Source: an uncultured Ignavibacteriota bacterium
Lineage (GTDB): Bacteria > Bacteroidota > Ignavibacteria > Tepidaquicellales > Tepidaquicellaceae
Assembly (NCBI GenBank): GCA_937959065.1
Contig: CALGOI010000060.1
Span: 1 to 13,907, forward strand
DNA: 13,907 bases
Reading direction: 5' to 3'
Under the pieces are notes generated by a model. That model made no database searches and was not told where the DNA came from. It saw only the letters and a list, made by a program, of their open reading frames with translations. Of this stretch, positions 1 to 7,255 are shown piece by piece. The stretch's first letter is position 1. Each line of letters opens with the position of its first letter. The translations under genes and the position numbers were made by a program.

Positions 1-559
1 TCAAAGATCTTACTTGAGGTAATTTATTTACTATTGCTACCTTGTTAAATTCATCAAGATATTTCTGGAATTCAGAATTAATGGTTTCATTTTTTAATTC
101 TTCTTCATCTTCTTTCTTTATCTTCCTCTTCTTCTTCTTACTTTCCGAAGGATAACTAAACCATTTAGAAGGGTTATCAAACCATTTGTAAAGGTTCGGA
201 AGGGTTTCTTTAATGTATGTTTTAACACTATCATTTAAAGAATTAAAAAAGTCTACTGCGGATTTTAACATATTGTCATTATACTTTTGGTTTTTTACAA
301 AATTTGATAAGATAATATGATTTTCGTAGTAAAAAACTTTTTTATCTTTGGAAAATCTCTCAATACATTTATTAACTACATCAGGTTCAATATCAGTATC
401 ATAAGAGATTTTTCTTAGAGCTATCTGATATATCCCGGAAAGGTTTACAAGTGTATTAGTTAAGAGATATATAAAAATTAATTTTTCATCTTTATTTAAT
501 TCCGTAATGTAGGGATCATCCCAAAACTGAACTGATACGCTCCTTAATTTAGACTTCAT
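1..559 (-). CDS. DnaD-like phage replication initiator, partial (C-terminus outside window)
   Basis: I read an open frame from ATG at 557-559 to the window edge, 186 codons with no stop. The N-terminus reads MKSKLRSVSVQFWDDPYI, followed by ELNKDEKLIFIYLLTN, SGIYQIALRKI and, near residues 85-95, a segment resembling the end of a winged-helix domain. This pattern (a W near the start, then 'L..eEK.iFiYLLTN....GIYqI', then an acidic/Lys-rich linker) is that of phage replisome organiser / DnaD-type N-terminal domains, which bind the phage origin and help load helicase. A Lys/Glu-rich linker follows at about residues 140-160. The start has a good ribosome site (AGGGGT, 7 nt upstream) and lies 20 nt after the HNH gene, so it is in the early operon. 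The DnaD-like C-terminal domain, if present, would lie left of position 1. The family call is by pattern recognition only. Confidence 0.6.
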   Translation of the reverse strand, partial: MKSKLRSVSVQFWDDPYITELNKDEKLIFIYLLTNTLVNLSGIYQIALRKISYDTDIEPDVVNKCIERFSKDKKVFYYENHIILSNFVKNQKYNDNMLKSAVDFFNSLNDSVKTYIKETLPNLYKWFDNPSKWFSYPSESKKKKRKIKKEDEEELKNETINSEFQKYLDEFNKVAIVNKLPQVRSL

Positions 560-579
560 TAATTTTACCCCTGTAATTT

Positions 580-903
580 TTATTTTTTAGAATTACAACT
601 CCTACAAAGTATTTGAAGGTTATCGTATGAGTTTAGAAATTCAAATTCACATTTACCAATACTACAATCATAAACAGATATTATGTGATCCACTGTTAGA
701 TTATCAGTAGCACCGCACTCAGTGCATTTACTATCACATTTATCCATAATCATAGTTCTGACATCTACCCTTTTAATAAATACATCAGAGATATTCCGCA
801 TTGCTTTATACCTCTTTTTAGAATCGTGGCTATCTATCTTATTTTTGTTTCCAATAATCCTGATATTTGGTTTTGGAAAATCGATTTTGTTAAGTCTAGC
901 CAT
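580..903 (-). CDS. Small HNH endonuclease-like protein
   Basis: This 107-aa protein has a basic N-terminal half and a C-terminal zinc-supported HNH fold. Cys60-x2-Cys63 and Cys100-x2-Cys103 would hold a structural zinc. Asp72-His73 (VDHI) is the first catalytic His segment, and Asn95 lies in YDNLQILC just before the second CxxC. The protein ends only four residues after Cys103, short but normal for this family. It starts at ATG 901-903 with TAGGGG 10 nt upstream. It sits between the cytosine methyltransferase and the replication initiator in the early operon. HNH proteins in such positions may be nicking enzymes in phage replication or packaging, or free-standing homing endonucleases; the sequence does not decide. 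It is not obviously a restriction partner of the methyltransferase. Confidence 0.75.
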   Translation of the reverse strand: MARLNKIDFPKPNIRIIGNKNKIDSHDSKKRYKAMRNISDVFIKRVDVRTMIMDKCDSKCTECGATDNLTVDHIISVYDCSIGKCEFEFLNSYDNLQILCRSCNSKK

Positions 904-923
904 TTAAAATTTACCCCTAAATT

Positions 924-2630
924 TTATTTTAAAGATTCTATACATCTTTCAATTAAAAATTCCATTGCAGGCGGTGTTACCGCATTACCGCATTGTTTAA
1001 CCTGATCCCTTGAATTTCCTAGTACCTGATAATCTTCATCAAATGCCATTCCTAATTTTACTTCGTGTGGTTTTAGCATCCGGTAAAAGCAATCTTCTAT
1101 TTTAGGTACTTCATAATTAATTAAACTCAATCTATCAACTGTAGGAATTGTATCTGTGGGTTCTGTTATATGTGATATTTGTAATCCATTATAATTATAT
1201 GCCAAAAACGATTTAAAAGCCTCGGAAGTAATTAAACCATGATAACTTTTTGTAGTAATAGTTGATAAATGTTCATTGATGTTACGGGATTTACTTAATC
1301 CTTTGTTCTCAACAATGAATGGAGTTAATAAAGCATGATGATTACCCCCAGCCAGAATAGTTGATAATGCTTCTTTTGTTTCTCTAGCTTTACCGGTTCG
1401 ATTATTTTCAATTATAAATGGTACACAGATACCCATACTTTGCCTGGTTGTTTGTGTTTGCATGGGATTGTTAACTGATTTTACTTTACCGGAAGGATCA
1501 CATTGCGCATGGTCCCCCTGAATTACAAAAGGCATTGATAATAATGCATGATGATCAGCGGTAGTTATAGTTCCAATCGTTTTCTTAATATCTACCGGGG
1601 CAAGTTTATCATTAAATCCACCACCATAATTTTTCAATAGAAAAGCTGGGTTAAATAAATAATGCGAACCGTCACCCGGTTGCGTAGGCATAGCCTCTGA
1701 TTTAACATTACGAATCCTGCATTCTATACCGGATGTATAACGCCCTGTAACTAATAAAGGATCATTACCATACTTATCTAATCCAAACTGTATGCGCTTA
1801 ATGGTATTATCTGATAAAGGTTTTTTCCTATCCCCTATCCTCGTTCCCAAATCGCTCCAATCGATAATATTAAAAGATGCAAAGTAATATGGGGTTACAG
1901 CTGTAAGGCATTCCGGACATCTATATAAATATTGGTTTCTTTCACCGTATCTGCCCCATTTGAATTTATTATTTTTCCATGATTGGAAAGCCTCTACGTT
2001 ATTATTGCATGAAGGACAATACGCCAAAGGCCTGTAATCTAAATTCGGTTTCTTATTTTTCTTTTTCCAGAATACTACATAAAGCCGGTCCCTACTTTGC
2101 GGGGTTGGATGGCAAAACATGGAATTTAGATATACGCATTCATGGTTATATCCTAAACTATCCATTGCCATAGTCCAGGCATCCCACATTACCCATTTTC
2201 TGGCATCTACAACATTTTCAACAATTATTATATTGTAATTATGATATTCAGCAAATCTGGGAACATCCCACATTGTAGCCCGGCTTCTTTCAGCTGCTGG
2301 ATCTAATTTACCTTTATCGAATAAATCTATTTGCGCCTTAACCTGTTTTTGCCCTTTCGCTAGACTATGATTTGTACATTCCGGGGATGTTATTAATATA
2401 TCAGTGGAAAAATACCGGCGAGGATCACAAGCGGATACATCAGTACAATCATGTAATGTATCCGGAAAGTTGGTATTATGGGTTTCGATTGCTAATTTCC
2501 AATGATTAAGAGCTAATTTAATTTCTAATCCGCCCTTAAGTTTCTCAGATACTCTACGCGCTCCCTGAGAGCTACCACCGGCACCGCAAAACTGATCTGT
2601 AATTGTTAAATATGATTTCTTTTTAGCCAT
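924..2630 (-). CDS. DNA (cytosine-5) methyltransferase with repeated central region
   Basis: It transfers a methyl group from S-adenosylmethionine to C5 of cytosine in DNA. Residues are numbered from the ATG at 2628-2630 (568 aa). Motif I is FCGAGGS (14-20). Catalytic Cys85 is in TSPEC, the family's PPC motif in variant form. ENV is at 138-140 and QSRDR at 178-182. The late motif QCGNAVTPP (546-554) is close to the C-terminus. Two CxxC pairs (205/208 and 238/241) look like a zinc ribbon. Residues about 291-504 contain roughly six degenerate copies of a 30-38 residue unit, where the target-recognition region is expected. A longer frame from GTG at 2690 adds 20 residues, but the ATG fits the motif I position and overlaps the stop of the preceding 53-aa gene by 8 nt (ATGGCTAA). 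No matching restriction enzyme is seen, so it is probably an orphan phage methylase protecting or marking phage DNA. Confidence 0.92.
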   Translation of the reverse strand: MAKKKSYLTITDQFCGAGGSSQGARRVSEKLKGGLEIKLALNHWKLAIETHNTNFPDTLHDCTDVSACDPRRYFSTDILITSPECTNHSLAKGQKQVKAQIDLFDKGKLDPAAERSRATMWDVPRFAEYHNYNIIIVENVVDARKWVMWDAWTMAMDSLGYNHECVYLNSMFCHPTPQSRDRLYVVFWKKKNKKPNLDYRPLAYCPSCNNNVEAFQSWKNNKFKWGRYGERNQYLYRCPECLTAVTPYYFASFNIIDWSDLGTRIGDRKKPLSDNTIKRIQFGLDKYGNDPLLVTGRYTSGIECRIRNVKSEAMPTQPGDGSHYLFNPAFLLKNYGGGFNDKLAPVDIKKTIGTITTADHHALLSMPFVIQGDHAQCDPSGKVKSVNNPMQTQTTRQSMGICVPFIIENNRTGKARETKEALSTILAGGNHHALLTPFIVENKGLSKSRNINEHLSTITTKSYHGLITSEAFKSFLAYNYNGLQISHITEPTDTIPTVDRLSLINYEVPKIEDCFYRMLKPHEVKLGMAFDEDYQVLGNSRDQVKQCGNAVTPPAMEFLIERCIESLK

Positions 2631-2784
2631 TGAATTGTAATTTCTGTTTACCTCTTTTAATTGTTGCTGAATAGCCTTTTCCCAATTCACTCCATCTTTT
2701 TGCCATATCCCGCGGTTTCCTGAATTCAGGATATTTATTGAAGTAAACCGTCTTACCGTTTCTTATTAAAGTTAGTTTTGTCAT
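2623..2784 (-). CDS. Small basic protein (53 aa), unknown function
   Basis: This short frame fills the gap between the SNF2 helicase and the methyltransferase. Its ATG (2782-2784) overlaps the helicase stop codon by one base (TAATG). Its TAA (2623-2625) lies inside the methyltransferase start region and overlaps that ATG by 8 nt (ATGGCTAA). Such stop/start coupling at both ends is strong evidence of translation. The protein begins MTKLTLIRNGKTVYF and is rich in Lys and Arg; I recognise no domain. Because it is translated into the start of the methyltransferase, it may mainly serve to couple helicase and methyltransferase expression, but it could be a real accessory peptide. Confidence 0.6.
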   Translation of the reverse strand: MTKLTLIRNGKTVYFNKYPEFRKPRDMAKRWSELGKGYSATIKRGKQKLQFNG

Positions 2785-4496
2785 TACTTCATAAATTTTA
2801 AAATCATTTTTGAAAGAAGTTTACCCTCAATGGTACCCTCGATTATTTCAGATTTATTATGAAGGATCTCAACTATATCTTCATCAATAGTATCTTTCAT
2901 AATCAAGTAGTTACAGTTTACATTATTCTTTTGTCCTATCCGCCATGCTCGATCTTCGCATTGTTTATGTTCTGCCGGTGTCCATCCTAACTCCATAAAT
3001 AATACTTCACTCGCAGCAGTCAAATTAAATCCAACTCCTGCAGTTTTCATTGTTGCAATAAAGAATAATGTATCATTGTCATTCTGGAATTGATTTATAT
3101 ACCTCATCCTATCAGGTGCCGGAACGTCCCCGGTAATTACTACACTTTTATCTTTGTATAATTCGTGTAAGGAATAAGCAATTTTCTTATGAGTGGTAAA
3201 AATGATAGCTTTACTGTTATTATGGATGTACTCTTCAAATATGTATTTAGAGGCTAATAGCTTTTGCCGGGCAGCTTCTTGCTTTAGCTTTTCAATTAGT
3301 ACCAATACATTGGATGTTAATGCCCGGTATTCTTTTGTATTCTGCCTGGATACTATCATTTCAGCTTTTTCCTCAGCTGATTTACCCGCAAATCCTTTAT
3401 AGAATTCCTGATGTTGCTGAGTTACTTCATAGAAAGAGCTACTACATCCATTTTCTACATCCTTATAAGCTTTAGGATCTGGCATTTCCAGAATCGTAGT
3501 ATGTACCATTTTATCCGGAAGATCTTCCAATACCTCTTTTTTCATTCGCCTAATTGAAAAGCGCATTAATTTTCTTTTTAGCTCAGAAAGATTTCCAGCA
3601 CCTTTATCATCATATCCATAAGAACCGAAATAGGCATTACAATACCTTTCTTTGAATTTGGTTACTCCACCGAAATCAGTTTTCAATCTGTCGATCGCGT
3701 GAATCTGTGTAATTAATTCTTTAGGACGGTTAAGCATTGGCGTACCGGTCAATAATAGAACTCTTTCGGTTGCCTCAGCTATTTTTAATACCAGCTTGGT
3801 ACGTTTCGATTTGGCTTCTTTGATGTAATGGCTTTCATCTACTATCAGTAATTGCCATTTATTCTTAATGTGAGGCGGTAAATCCAATTTTCCCTTTTCA
3901 TCTTTGATTGCCCACCTGATTAATTTCTCATAATTTATTATATGGATATAACCCGGAATAAATCTCTTATCGACGATATAAGCGATTTTTCCGGTCCACT
4001 TCTTTATTTCCTGTTGCCAATTAGCTTTTAATGAATTAGGACATATAATTAATACATCCTTTAAACCGAGATAATGCATTACAGCGATTGCCTGTAATGA
4101 TTTCCCTAATCCCATTTCATCATTTATCATTACCTTTTTCAGATTGATAGCGAAGTTAGCGCCTATCTTTTGATATCTGAATAATGGTAGATCAATATCT
4201 AATTCAGCTGATTTTAATGCCTCGAGTTCTGCAATTTCCTGTTCCTCTTCCTCTTTAACTTCATCCAGCTTATTATAAACCCAATCCGGAATATGTATAG
4301 ATACTCCTTTGAAATATCTTAATACAGATTCAAGAAGATTGAAATTAAAAATCCATACTTTTATATCTGGATCATACCGGAAGTTATCCCATCCAAAATC
4401 ATCTTTCAGTTTCCGGCATATATCTACCAGCTTAGTATTATATTTAAATTGTAAAGCTAATTCGAATTGCCGGTTATGTGATTGTATTACTTTCAT
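2784..4496 (-). CDS. SNF2-family DNA helicase/translocase (SMARCAL1-like)
   Basis: This 570-aa ATPase of superfamily 2 would move on or remodel branched DNA during phage replication and recombination. Visible motifs: RYQ (108-110) before the motor; Walker A region DEMGLGKS (126-133); Walker B VDESH (219-223); TGTP (250-253); and in the second RecA-like lobe IIFTTHKK, TAGVGFNLTAA and DRAWRIGQK, the last two being motifs V and VI of SNF2 proteins. The first 60 residues (FKYN...YDPDIKVWIF) resemble the short N-terminal segment seen in SMARCAL1/phage SNF2 proteins. It begins at ATG 4494-4496, which overlaps the previous stop by one base (TAATG), and ends in the same arrangement with the 53-aa gene. 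Phage early operons often pair such helicases with VRR-NUC nucleases, and one is encoded just upstream here. Confidence 0.92.
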   Translation of the reverse strand: MKVIQSHNRQFELALQFKYNTKLVDICRKLKDDFGWDNFRYDPDIKVWIFNFNLLESVLRYFKGVSIHIPDWVYNKLDEVKEEEEQEIAELEALKSAELDIDLPLFRYQKIGANFAINLKKVMINDEMGLGKSLQAIAVMHYLGLKDVLIICPNSLKANWQQEIKKWTGKIAYIVDKRFIPGYIHIINYEKLIRWAIKDEKGKLDLPPHIKNKWQLLIVDESHYIKEAKSKRTKLVLKIAEATERVLLLTGTPMLNRPKELITQIHAIDRLKTDFGGVTKFKERYCNAYFGSYGYDDKGAGNLSELKRKLMRFSIRRMKKEVLEDLPDKMVHTTILEMPDPKAYKDVENGCSSSFYEVTQQHQEFYKGFAGKSAEEKAEMIVSRQNTKEYRALTSNVLVLIEKLKQEAARQKLLASKYIFEEYIHNNSKAIIFTTHKKIAYSLHELYKDKSVVITGDVPAPDRMRYINQFQNDNDTLFFIATMKTAGVGFNLTAASEVLFMELGWTPAEHKQCEDRAWRIGQKNNVNCNYLIMKDTIDEDIVEILHNKSEIIEGTIEGKLLSKMILKFMK

Positions 4497-4849
4497 TACT
4501 TAAATACTTTTGATACTGAATTAAAATTATCTACCAGATATTTTTTTAACTTCTTTATATTCTCAGCATCTTGCCAATTCATTCCCATATATTTTAAACT
4601 CTTCACGAATTCCAATACATTTTTTGTATTAATCGGCTCAGCAAGATTTCTAATACCGCAATTGTCTGCAAACTCAACTATACATTGTGTACCGGGTTCG
4701 ATGATGCATTGAATGGTACCAGGTTTATTTTGTTTTTCCTCTAGCGGTGTTCGATAATAAAGGATTATCACGCCATTACTTTTTATGCTATGTAGATTAG
4801 CTTTATTATATGTTATCACTAATCCGGAAGGGTATATTACTTTCATCAT
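4496..4849 (-). CDS. Conserved-looking phage protein of unknown function (117 aa)
   Basis: I do not recognise this family. The N-terminal 70 residues alternate hydrophobic and polar residues with many Val/Ile/Tyr, suggesting beta structure, and contain two close cysteines (IQCIIEPGTQCIV). The C-terminal third (DAENIKKLKKYLVDNF) looks helical and basic. It starts at an ATG pair (4844-4849) with a clear AGGAG site about 9 nt upstream, right after an intergenic hairpin, so translation restarts here independently. Its stop overlaps the SNF2 helicase start (TAATG), which suggests the two are made together and possibly work together; that is inference. Confidence 0.75.
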   Translation of the reverse strand: MMKVIYPSGLVITYNKANLHSIKSNGVIILYYRTPLEEKQNKPGTIQCIIEPGTQCIVEFADNCGIRNLAEPINTKNVLEFVKSLKYMGMNWQDAENIKKLKKYLVDNFNSVSKVFK

Positions 4850-4875
4850 GTTTGATTGCTCCTGTTTTTTAAAAC

Positions 4876-4928
4876 CCCCTACCCTGTTACTTAGGAAGTA
4901 TGGCTATGACCTGATTACAGGGCAGGGG
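4876..4928 (-). terminator. Intergenic hairpin after the 172-aa gene (possible terminator or mRNA-stabilising element)
   Basis: On the minus strand, CCCCTGCCCTGT (4917-4928) pairs with ACAGGGTAGGGG (4876-4887). In RNA this is 12 pairs including one G-U wobble, around a 29-nt loop that itself holds small 4-bp stems (ACUU/AAGU and CCUG/CAGG). It begins 8 nt after the stop codon and is followed by GTTTT. The U run is short and the operon clearly continues, so it is at most a partial terminator; a role in mRNA stability or processing is equally possible. Confidence 0.45.
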
Positions 4929-4936
4929 AAAATTTT

Positions 4937-5455
4937 TTAATTAACGGTTTCTAATACCTCTTCTGTTTCCTCTTCCTCTGGATCTTGCTTGAACATATCT
5001 TTCTGGCTATCATCGAATTTACCTTTCAAATACTCTTTGGCTTCATTAATTACCAATGTTATATCAGCTGATAATTCCGTATTGTATTGGTAATCTTCAT
5101 CATCGAGTAATGTATATGGAGTATTGAGAGATATTACTTTATGATTGCTTAACCTCTTGGTACCGGATAGTATAATACCATCCCCGGAATCCTTAGATTT
5201 GATATGCAGTATATGTACATCATAATCCAATAATTCCTGTTTCTTGAGATCCTTCAGTTTATCGGATTTGAGTTCATTAATTAAAAGAAGGTGAGGTACT
5301 AAATTCCTGAAAGCTTTTTTTAAATCATTATGTACCGGAAATTGAGATTTTACACTGTAATCTCGTACAGTATAGCCTTCATCGTTTTGCTCTGAGTATT
5401 CGACTTCTAATTTCCTGTCATCTACCAGAGTAATTTTCTTTAATAAAATGTCCAT
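4937..5455 (-). CDS. Phage early protein of unknown function with acidic tail (172 aa)
   Basis: This is a soluble protein with no signal peptide or membrane segment. The body contains alternating strand-like segments and a helical region (HNDLKKAFRNLVPHLLLINEL, about residues 42-62). The last 15 residues are strongly acidic (PEEEETEEVLETVN). An acidic tail on a small phage replication-module protein recalls single-strand DNA-binding proteins, whose tails recruit partners, but I see no sequence proof of an OB fold, so this is a hypothesis only. It starts at ATG 5453-5455 without a clear ribosome site, 34 nt after the VRR-NUC gene, and is followed by an intergenic hairpin. Confidence 0.75.
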   Translation of the reverse strand: MDILLKKITLVDDRKLEVEYSEQNDEGYTVRDYSVKSQFPVHNDLKKAFRNLVPHLLLINELKSDKLKDLKKQELLDYDVHILHIKSKDSGDGIILSGTKRLSNHKVISLNTPYTLLDDEDYQYNTELSADITLVINEAKEYLKGKFDDSQKDMFKQDPEEEETEEVLETVN

Positions 5456-5488
5456 GGTATTTTATTATTAAAGGGTTTATAAAAAGGG

Positions 5489-5842
5489 TTATAAAGAAAC
5501 TTTTGATATCCTTACTACTTTTTCAGCTTCGAGTAAATTATTGTGATCCTTCCTGAGCATTGTATCAATTAATCTCTTATGGTTTTCTCTGGTACCAAAA
5601 ACGCATACTGCATATTTACAGGTATCATTAATAAGGTTTCTAAATTCAATTTGTTTATCACTTGGTTCATCATTATCGGTTTTTAACTCTACAAATATTA
5701 TCCAGCCATCCGGGGTAACTATAAACAGGTCCGGAAATCCAATCGAACCATAAGGGTTATATCTTCTGTTCTGGAAATTCTTAAATTGAAATCCATGTTT
5801 TTTTAATTCGTAGATTTTTTCTTTCAGCTGCTTTTTAGTCAT
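5489..5842 (-). CDS. VRR-NUC domain nuclease (PD-(D/E)xK fold)
   Basis: This 117-aa protein is almost entirely one VRR-NUC domain. The active-site residues are in order: GFPD with Asp38, then FVELK with Glu52 and Lys54, then Gln64 in SDKQIEF. Phage VRR-NUC proteins of this size are thought to act on branched DNA such as Holliday junctions or flaps, and the same domain is the nuclease of eukaryotic FAN1. The ATG (5840-5842) overlaps the stop of the preceding nuclease gene as ATGA, so the two are translationally coupled. Placement beside an annealing protein, a Cas4-like nuclease and an SNF2 helicase fits a role in resolving recombination or replication intermediates. Confidence 0.88.
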   Translation of the reverse strand: MTKKQLKEKIYELKKHGFQFKNFQNRRYNPYGSIGFPDLFIVTPDGWIIFVELKTDNDEPSDKQIEFRNLINDTCKYAVCVFGTRENHKRLIDTMLRKDHNNLLEAEKVVRISKVSL

Positions 5843-6435
5843 TTACACTTTCCGCATGTACATTTTGGGGGTATATTATTATTGATAGCATTCAGTACGC
5901 TTATTGCTTTTGTATGAATTGCTGTTAATATTTTTGGATTATCTCTGATCTGCATTATCTCAATATCAAGCGTTTCGGTTGAAACGATTATAACAGTACA
6001 GTAATCATAGTTTCCATACCTCAGATATGCCTGTATCTGGCAAAAATTTCTGAACGGCAACCTGCCATCAGCTTTTATTTTTTCAAATTTTGCCTGTGTT
6101 ACACTCTTTATTTCGATTAAATTTCCTTTATAATCTTCGCCATCAATATGCCCTTTGAATCGTTCATCAAATCCGGCTACTATTTCTTTTTCCGTTCCAG
6201 GTACCATAAAACCAATAGAGATTAACCATCCTTTTATTATCGATTCATACATATAGCCACGATATGAATTCTGATAATCTTTCAAACTCGGTTTCATTTC
6301 ATAAAAGAAATTATTGTATAACACTAATTCACAACCGGCTATATTTGACATCCCTAAGTAATTCCGTTTTAACTCCAATTTACTTTTGGATTTAATAAGG
6401 AAATTAATTTTATCTTTTATGATCTCGGGTTTCAT
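5839..6435 (-). CDS. Cas4/RecB-like PD-(D/E)xK exonuclease with probable Fe-S cysteine cluster
   Basis: This 198-aa nuclease probably resects DNA ends to give single strands for the annealing protein encoded upstream. Motifs: Glu64 (YMYESII), Asp98 (KGHIDGED), Glu108-x-Lys110 (LIEIK), and QIQAY with Gln135/Tyr137, in the order and spacing of the RecB/Cas4 nuclease family. One cysteine precedes the domain (Cys35, IAGCEL) and three close the protein (Cys192, Cys194, Cys197 in KCTCGKCK). One N-terminal plus three C-terminal cysteines is the arrangement that holds a 4Fe-4S cluster in Cas4 and AddB, though the spacing here is tight. There is no CRISPR array nearby, so it is a phage recombination enzyme and not an adaptation protein. 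ATG at 6433-6435 has no good ribosome site, but follows a possible 27-codon leader frame by 4 nt. Confidence 0.82.
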   Translation of the reverse strand: MKPEIIKDKINFLIKSKSKLELKRNYLGMSNIAGCELVLYNNFFYEMKPSLKDYQNSYRGYMYESIIKGWLISIGFMVPGTEKEIVAGFDERFKGHIDGEDYKGNLIEIKSVTQAKFEKIKADGRLPFRNFCQIQAYLRYGNYDYCTVIIVSTETLDIEIMQIRDNPKILTAIHTKAISVLNAINNNIPPKCTCGKCK

Positions 6436-6439
6436 TGTG

Positions 6440-6523
6440 TTATTTTTTAATTGGAAATAAAATTGGTTCGACTTCCTCGCCTACTATTCCTAAGAGGCTA
6501 ATCTTTTTTTCTGTTGTTTCCAT
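6440..6523 (-). CDS. Possible 27-aa leader peptide before the Cas4-like nuclease
   Basis: A short frame (METTEKKISLLGIVGEEVEP...) starts inside the end of the 98-codon gene upstream and stops 4 nt before the nuclease ATG. It bridges a 54-nt gap that otherwise has no coding content, and the nuclease itself lacks a ribosome site, so coupling through this frame is plausible. It has no clear ribosome site of its own. It may be chance. Confidence 0.3.
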   Translation of the reverse strand: METTEKKISLLGIVGEEVEPILFPIKK

Positions 6524-6759
6524 TTTAAAATTCTGTAATAGTTATTTAGATAATCTTTTAATGATAATATCATATACCTTCTATCCGGATGGATTATACA
6601 TCCATGGTTATCCGGGTAACTAATGAACTCTTCATTGCAAAAGGTACATATGTATCTAACTTTCAACTCTGTTACATGAGGCTTTACGATCAATATCATT
6701 TCATCCAGAGTAACCGGCTTATTATCTTTCAGGTAATCACCGGTTGAGGCTAAAAACAT
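6490..6759 (-). CDS. Small zinc-finger-like phage protein
   Basis: The central part has Cys-x2-Cys (YICTFCNEEF), then HGC and IHPD further on, which together could bind one zinc ion. The C-terminus is basic and helical (YRILKWKQQKKRL), suitable for DNA or RNA contact. I do not recognise the family. I place the start at ATG 6757-6759 because AAAGGT lies 5-6 nt upstream. A longer frame from TTG at 6786 adds nine residues and has only a distant GGGG upstream. It lies between the NinB-like gene, from which it is separated by a hairpin, and the Cas4-like nuclease, so a recombination-linked role is possible. Confidence 0.65.
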   Translation of the reverse strand: MFLASTGDYLKDNKPVTLDEMILIVKPHVTELKVRYICTFCNEEFISYPDNHGCIIHPDRRYMILSLKDYLNNYYRILKWKQQKKRLAS

Positions 6760-6800
6760 ATGTACCTTTATAGTATTTAAATCCAATTCGGTAATTTAAA

Positions 6801-6833
6801 CCCCTGCTATTTCCTATTAGGGAATAACAGGGG
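6801..6833 (-). terminator. Intergenic hairpin after the NinB-like gene (possible terminator or mRNA-stabilising element)
   Basis: In the minus-strand RNA, CCCCUGUUAUUCCCU (6819-6833) pairs with AGGAAAUAGCAGGGG (6801-6815), giving 14 pairs with one G-U wobble, one C-A mismatch and a 3-nt loop. It begins 8 nt after the NinB-like stop codon, is preceded by an A/T run and followed by only UUU. The layout matches the hairpin after the 172-aa gene. Confidence 0.5.
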
Positions 6834-6841
6834 AAATTTTT

Positions 6842-7255
6842 TTAATTAAATTCCGGCTTAACGCCTTCAAAATATTCATCCGGCGTTGGTATAACTACCC
6901 CGCATTCAGCTGCATACTGCAGAAGGTTTTCTACTACCCTTGCAAATTGCTTAGTACCCATATTATGCGTAGGATGGTAAATACGCCTGACTTTGTTATT
7001 TACAATTACATCATCGTACATTTTATATTCATCTTTGAATTCGATCTTCTGAACTTCCAGAGGAACGCCCCGGAAATCGCCTAATATCTGGCAACATTTA
7101 TGAAAGTAGTTATTAGCTGCTAATGATCTCTTTTCACCATCATAAATAACTACAGAAACGGTTTTACCTTCAAGACCGCCAAATAATTCTTTTACAGCTT
7201 TCCCTTTGGTAAATTTACCGTCCTTTACTTTGCCTATATAGACGTTCTTATTCAC
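6842..7255 (-). CDS. NinB-like recombination-associated protein
   Basis: This 137-aa protein has the general pattern of the NinB/Orf-type phage family: a beta-rich start, then a helix with a basic residue and Asn pair followed by an aromatic (KRSLAANNYFHKCC), a variable middle, and a closing helix with AAECGVVIPTPDEY, matching the family's usual 'wAaeeGi.IPdP.e' ending. NinB of phage lambda binds single-stranded DNA/SSB and helps load recombination functions. It starts at GTG 7253-7255, overlapping the stop of the annealing-protein gene as GTGA, so the two are coupled. The assignment rests on pattern recognition, not on an alignment; a related DUF family is possible. Confidence 0.55.
   Translation of the reverse strand: MNKNVYIGKVKDGKFTKGKAVKELFGGLEGKTVSVVIYDGEKRSLAANNYFHKCCQILGDFRGVPLEVQKIEFKDEYKMYDDVIVNNKVRRIYHPTHNMGTKQFARVVENLLQYAAECGVVIPTPDEYFEGVKPEFN

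Noticed and set aside
580..2690. Restriction-modification pair made of the HNH protein and the methyltransferase
   Set aside because: The HNH protein is only 107 aa with no specificity domain visible; small HNH proteins are common in phage early regions without such a role.
2624..2690. GTG at 2690 as the methyltransferase start
   Set aside because: It overlaps most of the 53-aa gene and adds residues not needed by the fold; the ATG at 2630 matches the coupling pattern.
924..4496. DISARM-like or other defence island (SNF2 helicase next to a cytosine methyltransferase)
   Set aside because: No drmA, drmB or drmC-like genes are present, the helicase is short, and both genes are embedded in a coupled phage early operon with recombination genes.
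5471..5496. Direct repeat AAGGGTT(T)ATAAA
   Set aside because: Two short imperfect copies partly inside a stop codon in AT-rich DNA; no function suggested.
5839..6435. CRISPR-Cas adaptation gene cas4
   Set aside because: No repeats, spacers or other cas genes occur in the window; context is phage recombination.
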